Origin: Sphingomonas hankookensis
GTDB lineage: Bacteria > Pseudomonadota > Alphaproteobacteria > Sphingomonadales > Sphingomonadaceae
Reading direction: 5' to 3'
Assembly: GCF_001619955.1 (NCBI RefSeq)
Contig: NZ_LQQO01000012.1
Coordinates: forward strand, 91,467 to 155,466
DNA length: 64,000 nt
Shown: piece after piece, positions 7,955-16,196 of the stretch
Layout: each line of letters opens with the position of its first letter
Numbering within the stretch: position 1 is the first letter of the stretch
Notes under the pieces: generated by a model
The model's input: only the letters and a program-made list of their open reading frames with translations
Told to the model about the DNA's origin: nothing
The model's database searches: none
Translations under genes and position numbers: made by a program

Positions 7955-9124
7955 ATGATGTCGGCGGCACGAGACCATGAAGCGGCGATGGCGGCGGAAT
8001 TCGAGGAAACGCTGGTCAGTCCGGCGACCAAACGTGCGCTGCTCGACCGTACCGCGCTGCCATGGTGGTCGACGGTCATTCCGGTGCTGGGGCTGGTTGC
8101 GATCCTGCTGAACCTGGCGAAAGTGGGCGGGATCGGTGCCGGTCTTGCGGCAGCGATCATGATCGGTTGCGTGATCGCTGCCGTCCATCACGCCGAGGTG
8201 GTCGCCCACAAGGTCGGCGAACCGTTCGGAACGCTGGTGCTGGCGGTCGCGGTGACGGTGATCGAGGTTTCGCTGATCGTATCTTTGATGTTGTCCGGCT
8301 CGGGGGACGTTGCGACGCTGGCGCGCGATACGGTGTTCGCCGCGATCATGATCATCCTGAACTTCATCGTCGGAATCTGCCTGCTGGTCGGCGGTATTCG
8401 TCACCACGAGCAGCGGTTCGTGCTGCGCGGGGTCAGCGCCGCGCTGTCGGTGCTGGCGGCGATGGCGGTGATGTCGCTCGTCCTGCCCAATTATACGTCG
8501 AGCGTGCCTGGGCCGACACTGTCGCCGTCGCAGCTTACCTTCGTCGCGATCATCTCGGTCATTCTCTATGCCACGTTCGTGATGGTGCAGACGGTGCGGC
8601 ACCGCGACTATTTCCTGCCGGCGACCGATGGTTCGCTGCCCAAGGACGCCCACGCCGAGCCGCCGAGCGCCGGAACCGCCTGGATCGCGTTCGGCGCGTT
8701 GCTGATCGCGCTGGTGGGGGTGGTGCTGCTGGCGAAGGATTTGTCGCCGACGATCGAAGCGGCGGTGCTGGGGGCGGGGTTGCCGCTGGCGGTCGTCGGC
8801 ATTCTGATCGCGGCGCTGGTGCTCGCGCCCGAGAGCCTGGCGGCGGTGAAGGCCGCGCGTAAGGACCGGCTTCAGACCAGTCTCAACCTCGCCATGGGAT
8901 CGGCTCTGGCGACCATCGGGCTGACCATCCCCAGCGTCGCGATCGTGTCGCTGGTGATGGGCTGGCCGTTGTCGCTGGGCATCGATGCCAAGTCGATGGT
9001 GCTGTTCGCGCTATCGTTGCTGGTGTCGACGCTGACGCTCGGGAACGGGCGGACGACGGTGCTGTCCGGCATCGTCCACCTGACAATTTTCGCCGCCTAT
9101 CTGTTCATCACGATCGTTCCGTGA
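7955..9124 (+). CDS. chaA: Calcium/cation:proton antiporter, ChaA family
   Basis: A 389-residue membrane protein with about eleven hydrophobic helices. The family signature is in the third helix region (HHAEVVAHKVGEPFGTLVL, then VTVIEVSLIVSLML), where acidic residues form the cation path. A second copy of the fold with the matching signature lies in the C-terminal half (ESLAAVKAARKDRLQTSLNL followed by GSALATIGLTIPSVA). ChaA proteins export Ca2+, Na+ or K+ in exchange for protons. The ATG at 7955 is chosen because AGGGAGCG lies just before it; a second ATG follows directly. The 3' end overlaps the convergent small ORF by 17 bases. Confidence 0.88.
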   Translation: MMSAARDHEAAMAAEFEETLVSPATKRALLDRTALPWWSTVIPVLGLVAILLNLAKVGGIGAGLAAAIMIGCVIAAVHHAEVVAHKVGEPFGTLVLAVAVTVIEVSLIVSLMLSGSGDVATLARDTVFAAIMIILNFIVGICLLVGGIRHHEQRFVLRGVSAALSVLAAMAVMSLVLPNYTSSVPGPTLSPSQLTFVAIISVILYATFVMVQTVRHRDYFLPATDGSLPKDAHAEPPSAGTAWIAFGALLIALVGVVLLAKDLSPTIEAAVLGAGLPLAVVGILIAALVLAPESLAAVKAARKDRLQTSLNLAMGSALATIGLTIPSVAIVSLVMGWPLSLGIDAKSMVLFALSLLVSTLTLGNGRTTVLSGIVHLTIFAAYLFITIVP

Positions 9125-9350
9125 TCGCCCGCTGCCGGGCGGCGAGGGCCAGCCCGGCAGCGATCTGTGCGACGCCATAGGCCCGGCGCAGGGTGGGGCG
9201 ACCGATAAAGGGGCGCACCAGCCACTGCGCACCGCCGGCGCGTTCCTGCCACAGCGCGATATGGCGACTGGGCTGCAACAGGCCGAGCAGCCCGTCGCCG
9301 ATCATGAAGGTCGCGGCCATTTCGGCAGCGCGTCTGGATAGCTGGGTCAT
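9108..9350 (-). CDS. Small hypothetical protein, possibly membrane-associated
   Basis: An 80-residue ORF (MTQLSRRAAEMAATFMIGDG...) of unknown function. It has two weakly hydrophobic stretches, MAATFMIGDGLLGLLQPS near the start and AYGVAQIAAGLALAARQ near the end, linked by a basic and Trp-containing segment. Its ATG overlaps the TGA stop of the M1 aminopeptidase gene (ATGA), which supports translational coupling and a real gene. The 3' end overlaps the chaA stop on the other strand. Confidence 0.6.
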   Translation of the reverse strand: MTQLSRRAAEMAATFMIGDGLLGLLQPSRHIALWQERAGGAQWLVRPFIGRPTLRRAYGVAQIAAGLALAARQRAITERS

Positions 9351-11026
9351 GGGGTGGCAACGCGCGGCGCCTGCATCCGTTCGATCGCCGGGGAACGCCG
9401 CAACAACCAAGCCATAGGGTCGATCACGACATGGGCGTCCTGCGGCACCGCGATAGCGCCCGAGCCGCCGGTCATCGGCAGGGTGTGGCGGACGCCATCG
9501 ACTTCGACCTCGACCGGCAGCGGGAAGGGGCCGTCGCCCGGCACCTGCCAGCGCAGCATCAGCGCGGTCTCGCTGCGCTGCTCGATCAGATCGGGCAGGG
9601 CGGCCTGTCGCAGATAGACGTCGAAGAACCAGCCGAAATCCTTCCCCGTTTCCTCCGCCACCGCCGTTTCAAATTCGCGCGTCGTGGCAAAACGGGGCGT
9701 GAAATTGCCCGGTTTCGGATCGGGGCGGCCATAGACCAGCCGACGCGTCGCCGCGAAGAAAGCGCGGTCGCCGATCAGGTGGCGCAGGCTGTGCAGCATC
9801 CACGCGCCCTTGAAATAGACGTCGGTGCCGGGGCCGGTCTCGCCGTTGACCTCACGCGTGGTCCGTGAACTGCCCGATACGATCGGCGCGCGATTGGCGA
9901 CGCGTTGCCGCTGGATCAGCAGCATCGACAAATAGCGCGCGTCGCCTTCCCGCCATTTGCCGTAGAGCGGCTGCATGTAGGACGCGAATGCCTCGTGCAG
10001 CCAGAAATCGTCCCAGTCGGCGGCGGTCATCTGGTTGCCGAACCATTCGTGGCTGAATTCGTGCTGGAACAGCCAGTCGAAGCCTTCGGGCGCCGGTTTG
10101 TAGCCGTTGCCGTATGCGTTGATCGTCTGATGCTCCATGCCGAGATAGGGCGTTTCGACCACGCCGACCTTCTCGTCGCCGAACGGGTAGGGGCCGATGG
10201 TCGATTCGAAGAAGTCGAGCGTCGGGGCGAACTCGGCGAACAGCTGCTTCGCCTGCTCGTCCTTCCCTTCCAAATGCCAGAAATGCAGCGGGATGACGTT
10301 GCCGAAGCGGCTGCGATACTCGCCCTTGATCTCGCGATACGGGCCGACGCTGATCGCCAGCGCATAGGGATTGGTCGAACCGGCATGCCAGTGCCAGGTG
10401 GTCCGGCCATCGGGCAGCCGGTCGATCCCGCGGAGCACGCCATTGGCCGGGGCGGACAGACCGGCCGGGACGGTCAGGTGCAGGTCAACGGCGGCGGGTT
10501 CACCGGCGGGAAAGTCGAGGCATGGCCACCACAGGTCGCAGCCGGTATCCTGCGCGGTGGTGCCGAACCAGGGCTTGCCCTTCCATTCGCTCCAGACGAA
10601 GCCGTCATCCCATGGCGCGCGCTTCGCAACCCGCGGACTACCGGCATAGCTGATCTCGATCGTGGTGCGTTGTCCGGCGACAAGCGGGGTGTCGATCACC
10701 ACCTGTCCGCCCGCTTGGCGCCAGCGGGCGCGATCGAGCGGGCGGCCGTCGACGCGAATCGACCGGACGGTCAGCACATCGTCGAGGTCGATCGGAATGC
10801 GAGGCACCGCGGCATTGGCGGCGAGGGTCAGCGTCGCCCGTGCCGACAACATCCGCCGCGCCGGCAACGCCTCGATCGCCAGATCGGCATGCGCCAGCCG
10901 CAGTGCGGCGCGATCGGCGGCGATGGGGCCGCCCGATCGCAAGGTCATCGGATGGACCGGCGGCACCGTTTCGGTCGGCGCCACCTGCAACGCGGCGGCC
11001 AGCGCCAGCGCAAGCGATACCGTCAT
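9347..11026 (-). CDS. M1-family metallo-aminopeptidase, secreted
   Basis: A 559-residue gluzincin. The zinc site is complete: HEFSH at residues 322-326 and the third ligand Glu345 (HExxH-X18-E), with catalytic Glu323. The aminopeptidase substrate motif GAMEN appears as GMEHQ (YLGMEHQTINAYG). A short hydrophobic leader (MTVSLALALAAALQVAP) suggests export to the periplasm. It is shorter than PepN (about 870 residues) because it lacks the C-terminal HEAT-like domain. It would trim N-terminal residues of peptides for nutrition. It is divergent from lon, with about 95 bases between start codons, and translationally coupled to the small ORF downstream. Confidence 0.88.
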   Translation of the reverse strand: MTVSLALALAAALQVAPTETVPPVHPMTLRSGGPIAADRAALRLAHADLAIEALPARRMLSARATLTLAANAAVPRIPIDLDDVLTVRSIRVDGRPLDRARWRQAGGQVVIDTPLVAGQRTTIEISYAGSPRVAKRAPWDDGFVWSEWKGKPWFGTTAQDTGCDLWWPCLDFPAGEPAAVDLHLTVPAGLSAPANGVLRGIDRLPDGRTTWHWHAGSTNPYALAISVGPYREIKGEYRSRFGNVIPLHFWHLEGKDEQAKQLFAEFAPTLDFFESTIGPYPFGDEKVGVVETPYLGMEHQTINAYGNGYKPAPEGFDWLFQHEFSHEWFGNQMTAADWDDFWLHEAFASYMQPLYGKWREGDARYLSMLLIQRQRVANRAPIVSGSSRTTREVNGETGPGTDVYFKGAWMLHSLRHLIGDRAFFAATRRLVYGRPDPKPGNFTPRFATTREFETAVAEETGKDFGWFFDVYLRQAALPDLIEQRSETALMLRWQVPGDGPFPLPVEVEVDGVRHTLPMTGGSGAIAVPQDAHVVIDPMAWLLRRSPAIERMQAPRVATP

Positions 11027-11051
11027 GGGTCAGTGTGCCTGCGAACGGAGA

Positions 11052-11081
11052 TTGATGGCGCGGCAATTGCCACCATATAAG
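11052..11081 (+). promoter_or_regulatory. Candidate lon promoter
   Basis: TTGATG (11052-11057), an 18-base spacer and TATAAG (11076-11081) lie 40 bases before the lon ATG in the divergent region with the M1 peptidase gene. The boxes fit a housekeeping sigma factor; a heat-shock sigma cannot be excluded. Confidence 0.45.
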
Positions 11082-11120
11082 GTCGTGGGTCCGGCGCTTC
11101 GGCCGGGTCGTGGAGTGTCC

Positions 11121-13604
11121 ATGTCCGAGATTACCAATTCCGTTTCGTCCGAGCCGCTGAAGCTGCCGGTATTGCCGCTGCGTGATATTGTCGTGTTTCC
11201 GCACATGATCGTGCCCCTGTTCGTCGGGCGCGACAAGTCGGTCGCGGCGCTTGAGGCCGCGATGGCGGGATCGAAGGAAATCTTCCTCGTGGCGCAGCTC
11301 GATCCCGGTGATGACGATCCGGCGCGCGAGGACCTGTATGATGTCGGCGTGTCTGCCGAAGTCATGCAGATGCTGAAACTGCCCGACGGCACGGTTCGTG
11401 TGTTGGTGTCGGGCAAGGCGCGCGCGACCCTGACCGAGCTCGAATCGGTCGACAATTATCTGGTCGCGACAGTCACGCCGGCCGAAGCGGACGACACGAC
11501 GCTGGAAGATGCAGATGAGGGCATGGAGGAGCGCGTCGCCGAATCGGTTGCTCAGCCGAGTGCCGAGCTGAAGGCGCTGATGCGGTCGGTGGTCGACCAG
11601 TTCGAGAATTACGCCAAGCTCAACAAGAAGCTGCCGGCGGAAACCGCGGTGCAGCTGTCCGAGCTGGACGATCCCTCGCGCCTTGCCGATGCGATTGCCG
11701 GTAACATCGCGGTCAAGGTCGCCGACAAGCAGGCACTGCTGGTCGAATCCGATCCGCACAAGCGGCTGGAGATGGTGTTCGCCTTCATGGAGGGCGAACT
11801 GGGCGTGTTGCAGGTCGAGAAGAAAATCCGCAGCCGCGTGAAGCGCCAGATGGAGAAGACGCAGCGCGAATATTATCTGAACGAGCAGTTGAAGGCGATC
11901 CAGCGCGAACTCGGCAACGAGGGCGAGGATGGCGACGGCGACGAGATCGCCGAGCTGACGCAGAAGATCGCGACGCTGAAGCTCAGCAAGGAAGCGCGGA
12001 CCAAGGCGACGTCGGAGCTGAAGAAGCTCAAGACGATGGCGCCGATGAGTGCCGAGGCGACCGTCGTGCGCAACTATCTCGACGTCCTGCTGGGCCTGCC
12101 CTGGGGCAAGAAGTCGAAGCTGAAGAAGGATATCGCGGTCGCGCAGGACGTGCTCGACCACGACCATTACGCGCTGGAAAAGGTCAAGGACCGCATCGTC
12201 GAATATCTGGCGGTGCAGGCCCGGACCAACAAGCTGAAGGGGCCGATACTGTGCCTCATCGGCCCGCCGGGGGTCGGCAAGACCAGCTTGGGCAAGTCGA
12301 TCGCGAAGGCGACGGGGCGGGAGTTCATCCGCCAGTCTTTGGGCGGCGTGCGCGACGAAGCGGAGATTCGGGGCCATCGCCGCACCTATATCGGGTCGCT
12401 GCCGGGCAAGATCGTCACCAACCTGAAAAAGGCCGGCGCGTCGAACCCGCTGTTCCTGCTCGATGAGATCGACAAGCTGGGTCAGGATTTCCGCGGCGAT
12501 CCGGCATCGGCGCTGCTCGAGGTGCTCGACCCCGAACAGAATGCGAAGTTCAACGATCATTATCTGGAGATCGACATCGATCTGTCGGACGTGATGTTCG
12601 TGTGCACCGCGAACACGCTGAACCTGCCGCAGCCGCTGCTCGACCGGATGGAGATCATCCGGCTGGAAGGCTATACCGAGGACGAGAAGGTCGAGATCGC
12701 CGAGCGGCACCTGGTCGCCAAGCAGGTCGATGCGCATGGGTTGAAACCGGGCGAGTTCGAACTGACGCAGGACGGCCTGCGCGATCTGATCCGTTTCTAC
12801 ACCCGCGAAGCCGGTGTCCGCACGCTGGAGCGCGAGATTGCGAAACTCGCCCGCAAGGCGCTGCGCCGCATTCTCGAAGGCAAGGCGACGTCGGTCACGG
12901 TCACCCCGGACAACCTGTCCGAGTTCGCCGGCGTCCGCAAATATCGCTTCGGCGTGGGCGAGGAAGAGCATCAGATCGGTGCGGTCACCGGTCTCGCCTG
13001 GACCGAGGTCGGTGGCGAACTGCTGACCATCGAAAGCGTCACGGTGCCGGGCAAGGGGTCGGTCAAGACGACCGGCAAGCTAGGCGACGTGATGAAGGAA
13101 TCGGTCGAGGCGGCGTGGAGCTACGTCAAGGCGCGCTCGCCTGGCTATGGCATCAAGCCCAGCCTGTTCCACCGCAAGGATGTCCATATCCACCTGCCCG
13201 AGGGCGCGGTGCCGAAGGACGGCCCGTCGGCCGGCATCGGGCTGGTCACGTCGATCGTGTCCACGCTGACCGGCGTGCCGGTGCGGCGGGAGGTGGCGAT
13301 GACCGGCGAGGTGACGTTGCGCGGTCGGGTACTGCCGATCGGCGGTCTCAAGGAAAAGCTGCTCGCGGCGCTGCGCGGCGGGATCACCACGGTGCTGATC
13401 CCGGTCGAGAACGAAAAGGATCTGGCGGAAATCCCGGCCAACATCCGTTCGGGGCTGGAGATCATTCCGGTCGCGCATGTCGACGAGGTGCTGCGCCTGG
13501 CGCTGACCGAGCCGCTGACCGCGATCGACTGGACCGAGGCAGACGATCTGGCGGCACAACCGCCGGTCCCGGTACCGGGCATCGGCGAGTCGCGCCCACA
13601 TTGA
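11121..13604 (+). CDS. lon: ATP-dependent Lon protease
   Basis: An 827-residue LonA. The N-terminal substrate domain begins [15 protein letters not shown], a coiled-coil follows around residues 200-290, and the AAA+ module has Walker A GPPGVGKT (381-388) and Walker [11 protein letters not shown]. The protease domain carries the Ser-Lys dyad: Ser703 in KDGPSAGIG and Lys746 in [10 protein letters not shown]. The ATG at 11121 ([10 protein letters not shown]) gives the family length. Longer in-frame extensions upstream overlap the divergent promoter region and show no Lon similarity. Lon degrades damaged and regulatory proteins in the cytoplasm. It precedes the HU gene, as in many proteobacteria. 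Confidence 0.98.
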   Translation: MSEITNSVSSEPLKLPVLPLRDIVVFPHMIVPLFVGRDKSVAALEAAMAGSKEIFLVAQLDPGDDDPAREDLYDVGVSAEVMQMLKLPDGTVRVLVSGKARATLTELESVDNYLVATVTPAEADDTTLEDADEGMEERVAESVAQPSAELKALMRSVVDQFENYAKLNKKLPAETAVQLSELDDPSRLADAIAGNIAVKVADKQALLVESDPHKRLEMVFAFMEGELGVLQVEKKIRSRVKRQMEKTQREYYLNEQLKAIQRELGNEGEDGDGDEIAELTQKIATLKLSKEARTKATSELKKLKTMAPMSAEATVVRNYLDVLLGLPWGKKSKLKKDIAVAQDVLDHDHYALEKVKDRIVEYLAVQARTNKLKGPILCLIGPPGVGKTSLGKSIAKATGREFIRQSLGGVRDEAEIRGHRRTYIGSLPGKIVTNLKKAGASNPLFLLDEIDKLGQDFRGDPASALLEVLDPEQNAKFNDHYLEIDIDLSDVMFVCTANTLNLPQPLLDRMEIIRLEGYTEDEKVEIAERHLVAKQVDAHGLKPGEFELTQDGLRDLIRFYTREAGVRTLEREIAKLARKALRRILEGKATSVTVTPDNLSEFAGVRKYRFGVGEEEHQIGAVTGLAWTEVGGELLTIESVTVPGKGSVKTTGKLGDVMKESVEAAWSYVKARSPGYGIKPSLFHRKDVHIHLPEGAVPKDGPSAGIGLVTSIVSTLTGVPVRREVAMTGEVTLRGRVLPIGGLKEKLLAALRGGITTVLIPVENEKDLAEIPANIRSGLEIIPVAHVDEVLRLALTEPLTAIDWTEADDLAAQPPVPVPGIGESRPH

Positions 13605-13611
13605 TGAGGAT

Positions 13612-13634
13612 GGGGGTGGCCAATGGCCGCCCCC
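13612..13634 (+). terminator. Hairpin after lon
   Basis: GGGGGTGGCC and GGCCGCCCCC form a tight stem around AAT (one T/G wobble) eight bases after the lon stop. There is no T-run, so it may act as an mRNA 3' stabiliser or a weak terminator. Confidence 0.5.
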
Positions 13635-13707
13635 GTCCGATCCTGATGTACGTTTGGCGGACGATGGCGTGCAAAGCACCGGATTGCACTAATGCGTCCA
13701 ATTTGCT

Positions 13708-13737
13708 TTGACAGCCCGCGTTCGAGCGGCCTTATTG
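13708..13737 (+). promoter_or_regulatory. Candidate hupB promoter
   Basis: A perfect TTGACA at 13708-13713 with a weak -10 TTATTG at 13732-13737 (18-base spacer), 51 bases before the HU start codon. Confidence 0.4.
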
Positions 13738-13787
13738 CCGCTTTCGAGTTTTCCATATTGTTATTAGGCTGAAGGGGGTTCCACGGG

Positions 13788-14060
13788 ATGAACAAGCAGG
13801 AGCTGATCGGGCAGGTCGCCGACCATTCGGGGCTTACCCGCGGCGATGCGATGAAGGCGGTCGAAGCGGTGTTCGACGTCATCTCGGCGGCGCTCAAAAA
13901 GGGTGACGAGGTTCGTCTCGTCGGATTCGGCACGTTTTCGGTGTCGAAGCGCAAGGCGTCGACCGGCCGCAACCCGCGGACCGGCGAACCGATGACGATC
14001 AAGGCGTCGTCGCAGCCGAAGTTCAAGGCCGGCAAGGGCCTGAAGGATTCGGTGAATTAA
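13788..14060 (+). CDS. hupB: HU-family DNA-binding protein
   Basis: A 90-residue histone-like protein, the normal HU length. It starts MNKQELIGQVADHSGL and has the conserved HU core VRLVGFGTFSVSKRKA. The DNA-gripping beta arm follows (TGRNPRTGEPMTIKAS, with the RNPxTG motif and the intercalating proline). HU dimers bend DNA and compact the nucleoid. It lies after lon in the classical lon-hupB order and has its own promoter-like element. GAAGGGGG serves as ribosome site. Confidence 0.97.
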   Translation: MNKQELIGQVADHSGLTRGDAMKAVEAVFDVISAALKKGDEVRLVGFGTFSVSKRKASTGRNPRTGEPMTIKASSQPKFKAGKGLKDSVN

Positions 14061-14111
14061 GTTCTGGACACGGTGGCCGGACCCATTTAGGGAGCCGTCC
14101 TCCGGGTTTCC

Positions 14112-14186
14112 GGGCGCGTAGCTCAGCGGTAGAGCACACCCTTCACACGGGTGGGGTCACAGGTTCAATCCCTGTCGCGCCCACCA
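14112..14186 (+). tRNA. tRNA-Val (anticodon CAC)
   Basis: A 75-base tRNA. The acceptor GGGCGCG pairs with CGCGCCC and CCA is encoded. The anticodon stem CACCC/GGGTG holds the loop TTCACAC, giving anticodon CAC (reads GUG). The T-arm AGGTTCAATCCCT is intact. Confidence 0.97.
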
Positions 14187-14190
14187 GATC

Positions 14191-14247
14191 AACGGCCGTC
14201 CGGCACTGCGACCTCTGAACAGAGGCGTTGTGCGGGGCGGCCGTTTC
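14191..14247 (+). terminator. Hairpin terminator after tRNA-Val
   Basis: AACGGCCG (14191-14198) pairs with CGGCCGTT (14238-14245), followed by TC. An inner hairpin CCTCT...AGAGG sits in the loop. The position right after the tRNA supports a terminator. Confidence 0.55.
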
Positions 14248-14279
14248 TGATTCCGGGCAACATGGTTCGATCTGGAACG

Positions 14280-14297
14280 CTGTCACAAAACCGAAAC
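14280..14297 (+). promoter_or_regulatory. Pho-box-like element upstream of the lipoprotein gene
   Basis: CTGTCAC-AAAA-CCGAAAC resembles a PhoB box (two CTGTCAT-like heptamers 11 bases apart). The first half matches in all but the last, tolerated position; the second half matches poorly. It lies about 150 bases before the start codon of a secreted lipoprotein gene. This is a suggestion only. Confidence 0.25.
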
Positions 14298-14449
14298 CGT
14301 AACGTCTCCGAAACTTCATCCAAATCGCACGGTCCCGTCATCCAGCGCGCCTAACGGGCGGGTGTGGATCGGCCGACGGGGGAACCTTGGTCGATCGCCG
14401 GGTCAATGCGCCCGCATAACGACAACCAGGTTTCGGGAGTTCTTCGGTG

Positions 14450-16090
14450 ATGGCCAGCAGCAAGCGCATCGGCTTTATTCTCATGGCGTCGACGGCCTGC
14501 GCCGCGCTCGCGGGGTGCAGCGGCGCCGATGGCGTCGCCTCGCCGGGTGCGGGCAGCATCAACGTGACCGTCCCCGCGCCGGCCCCGACGCCGACCCCGA
14601 CGCCCTCGGCCACCCCGAGCGCGATCACCGCGGCGCAGTTCGCGGCCTCGACCACCGTCAACGGCGTCTCGATCACGCCGGAAGAACAGCTCGCCATCGT
14701 CAATGCCGGCACCAACAACAATGTGAACGGCGTCGGTTCGACGATGAACGGCGTCTATCCGGTCGGCAGCGCCTCGCTGGCCACCGCGACCGATCCGTCG
14801 ACGATCAACAGCTTCTTCACCAGCACCAACTATGTCGGCGCGCTGAACGGTCCGACCGATACCGCGTTCCAGGGCTGGACCTGCAACTCGACCTCGGCCG
14901 AATTCGGCGGTTCGGGCGCGCGCTGCACCGCGGTCCCGTCGATCGGCACCTATGCCGCGGCGACCTCGGTCTGCCCGACCGGCACGCTGGATGACGGCAC
15001 CAACAGCTCGTCGAGCCCGACGATCCGCTATTGCCGCCTGCCGCAGAACATCACCACCGACCTGTCGCTGCCCAAGATCGCCGGCGTCGTCTATCGCCTG
15101 CGCGGCCAGACCGAAGTCGGCACCGACCTCGGCACCACGGGCGGCACCGGCGCCACACTGACGATCGCCGCCGGCGTCGTCATCGCCGCCGACTCGACCG
15201 AAGCAACCAACGACCTGCTGCTGGTCAACCGCGGTTCGAAGATTTCGGCGATCGGCACGCGCGACGCGCCGATCATCTTCACCTCGCAGCAGAACACCGT
15301 CAGCAACGGCGTATCGGACGCGACTCAGGGTCAGTGGGGCGGCATCATCCTGCTCGGCCGTGCGCCGACCGCCGTCTGCGCGACCGGCACCGGCCCGAAC
15401 AACGCCGCCGGTTCGTCGACCACCTGCCAGCAGGCGATCGAAGGCGTGACGGGACGCTTCTATGGCGGTCCGAACGTCGCCGACAGCTCCGGCCAGATGT
15501 CGTACGTCCAGATCCGCTATTCGGGTATCGCGATCAGCGACGGCAACGAACTGCAGGGCCTGACGCTGGGCGGCACCGGGACCGGCACCGTTCTGGACCA
15601 TATCCAGAGCCACAATTCGGCCGATGACGGCATCGAAATCTTCGGTGGCACGACCAATCTGAAGTACATCGCGATCACCGGTGCTGACGATGACGGCTTC
15701 GACATCGACAATGGCTATCGCGGGTTCATGCAGTTCATGATCGCCGCGCAGCGCACGCTGGGCGCGACCGCCGACTCCTTCTCGACCGAGATCGACTCTA
15801 ATAACGCCGAGGACCTGCTGCCGCGGACCTTCTCGACCTATGCCAACTTCACCTTCATCCAGACGGCGCTGGCGCCGGCCGCGATCCGTCAGCGCGGCGG
15901 GTCGGACATGCGCTATGTCAACGGCATCGTGAAGTCGGTGTCGAGCGTCCCGTGCCTCAACCTGGTGGCGGGCACCAGCGATCGCTCGACGATCCGCGCG
16001 GCGAACACTGGTCCGACCGACAATGGCGGCCCGCAGGAATTCGGCCCGCCGGTGTTCAGCTCGATCTACTTCGCCTGCAACGGGCGCTGA
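14450..16090 (+). CDS. Secreted lipoprotein with beta-helix-like repeats, partner of the adjacent TonB-dependent receptor
   Basis: A 546-residue lipoprotein of unknown function. The signal peptide ends in a clear lipobox, LAGC, with Cys23 as the lipid-modified residue when counted from the ATG at 14450. A low-complexity linker follows (PAPAPTPTPTPSATPS). The body has runs typical of right-handed parallel beta helices, for instance ISAIGTRDAPIIFTSQQ and DDGIEIFGGTTNLKYIAITG, with several Cys that may pair. GTG at 14447 is an alternative start. GGGAG about ten bases upstream is the ribosome site. It is followed by a strong hairpin and then a TonB-dependent receptor on the same strand. The pair resembles secreted-lipoprotein/receptor pairs of Caulobacter and other alphaproteobacteria, some of which respond to phosphate starvation (e.g. 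ElpS). A link here is inference. Confidence 0.75.
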   Translation: MASSKRIGFILMASTACAALAGCSGADGVASPGAGSINVTVPAPAPTPTPTPSATPSAITAAQFAASTTVNGVSITPEEQLAIVNAGTNNNVNGVGSTMNGVYPVGSASLATATDPSTINSFFTSTNYVGALNGPTDTAFQGWTCNSTSAEFGGSGARCTAVPSIGTYAAATSVCPTGTLDDGTNSSSSPTIRYCRLPQNITTDLSLPKIAGVVYRLRGQTEVGTDLGTTGGTGATLTIAAGVVIAADSTEATNDLLLVNRGSKISAIGTRDAPIIFTSQQNTVSNGVSDATQGQWGGIILLGRAPTAVCATGTGPNNAAGSSTTCQQAIEGVTGRFYGGPNVADSSGQMSYVQIRYSGIAISDGNELQGLTLGGTGTGTVLDHIQSHNSADDGIEIFGGTTNLKYIAITGADDDGFDIDNGYRGFMQFMIAAQRTLGATADSFSTEIDSNNAEDLLPRTFSTYANFTFIQTALAPAAIRQRGGSDMRYVNGIVKSVSSVPCLNLVAGTSDRSTIRAANTGPTDNGGPQEFGPPVFSSIYFACNGR

Positions 16091-16126
16091 TCCGCGACAC
16101 CATCGCGCCCAAGCGATGACACGCCG

Positions 16127-16160
16127 ATGCCGGGGCGGGCCGATACGCCCGTCCCGGCAT
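16127..16160 (+). other. Strong intercistronic RNA hairpin
   Basis: Arms 16127-16140 and 16147-16160 pair over 14 bp with one G-T wobble around a 6-base loop (CGATAC). No T-run follows. It sits between the lipoprotein and receptor genes and could stabilise the upstream message or reduce read-through, giving more lipoprotein than receptor. Confidence 0.7.
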
Positions 16161-16196
16161 TCGCTCTTTACGACTTGAACAGGTGGATCTCCGGTC

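Noticed and set aside
10638..12971. Long minus-strand frame opposite lon
   Set aside because: Antisense to conserved Lon motifs; its sequence is compositional noise from third-position GC.
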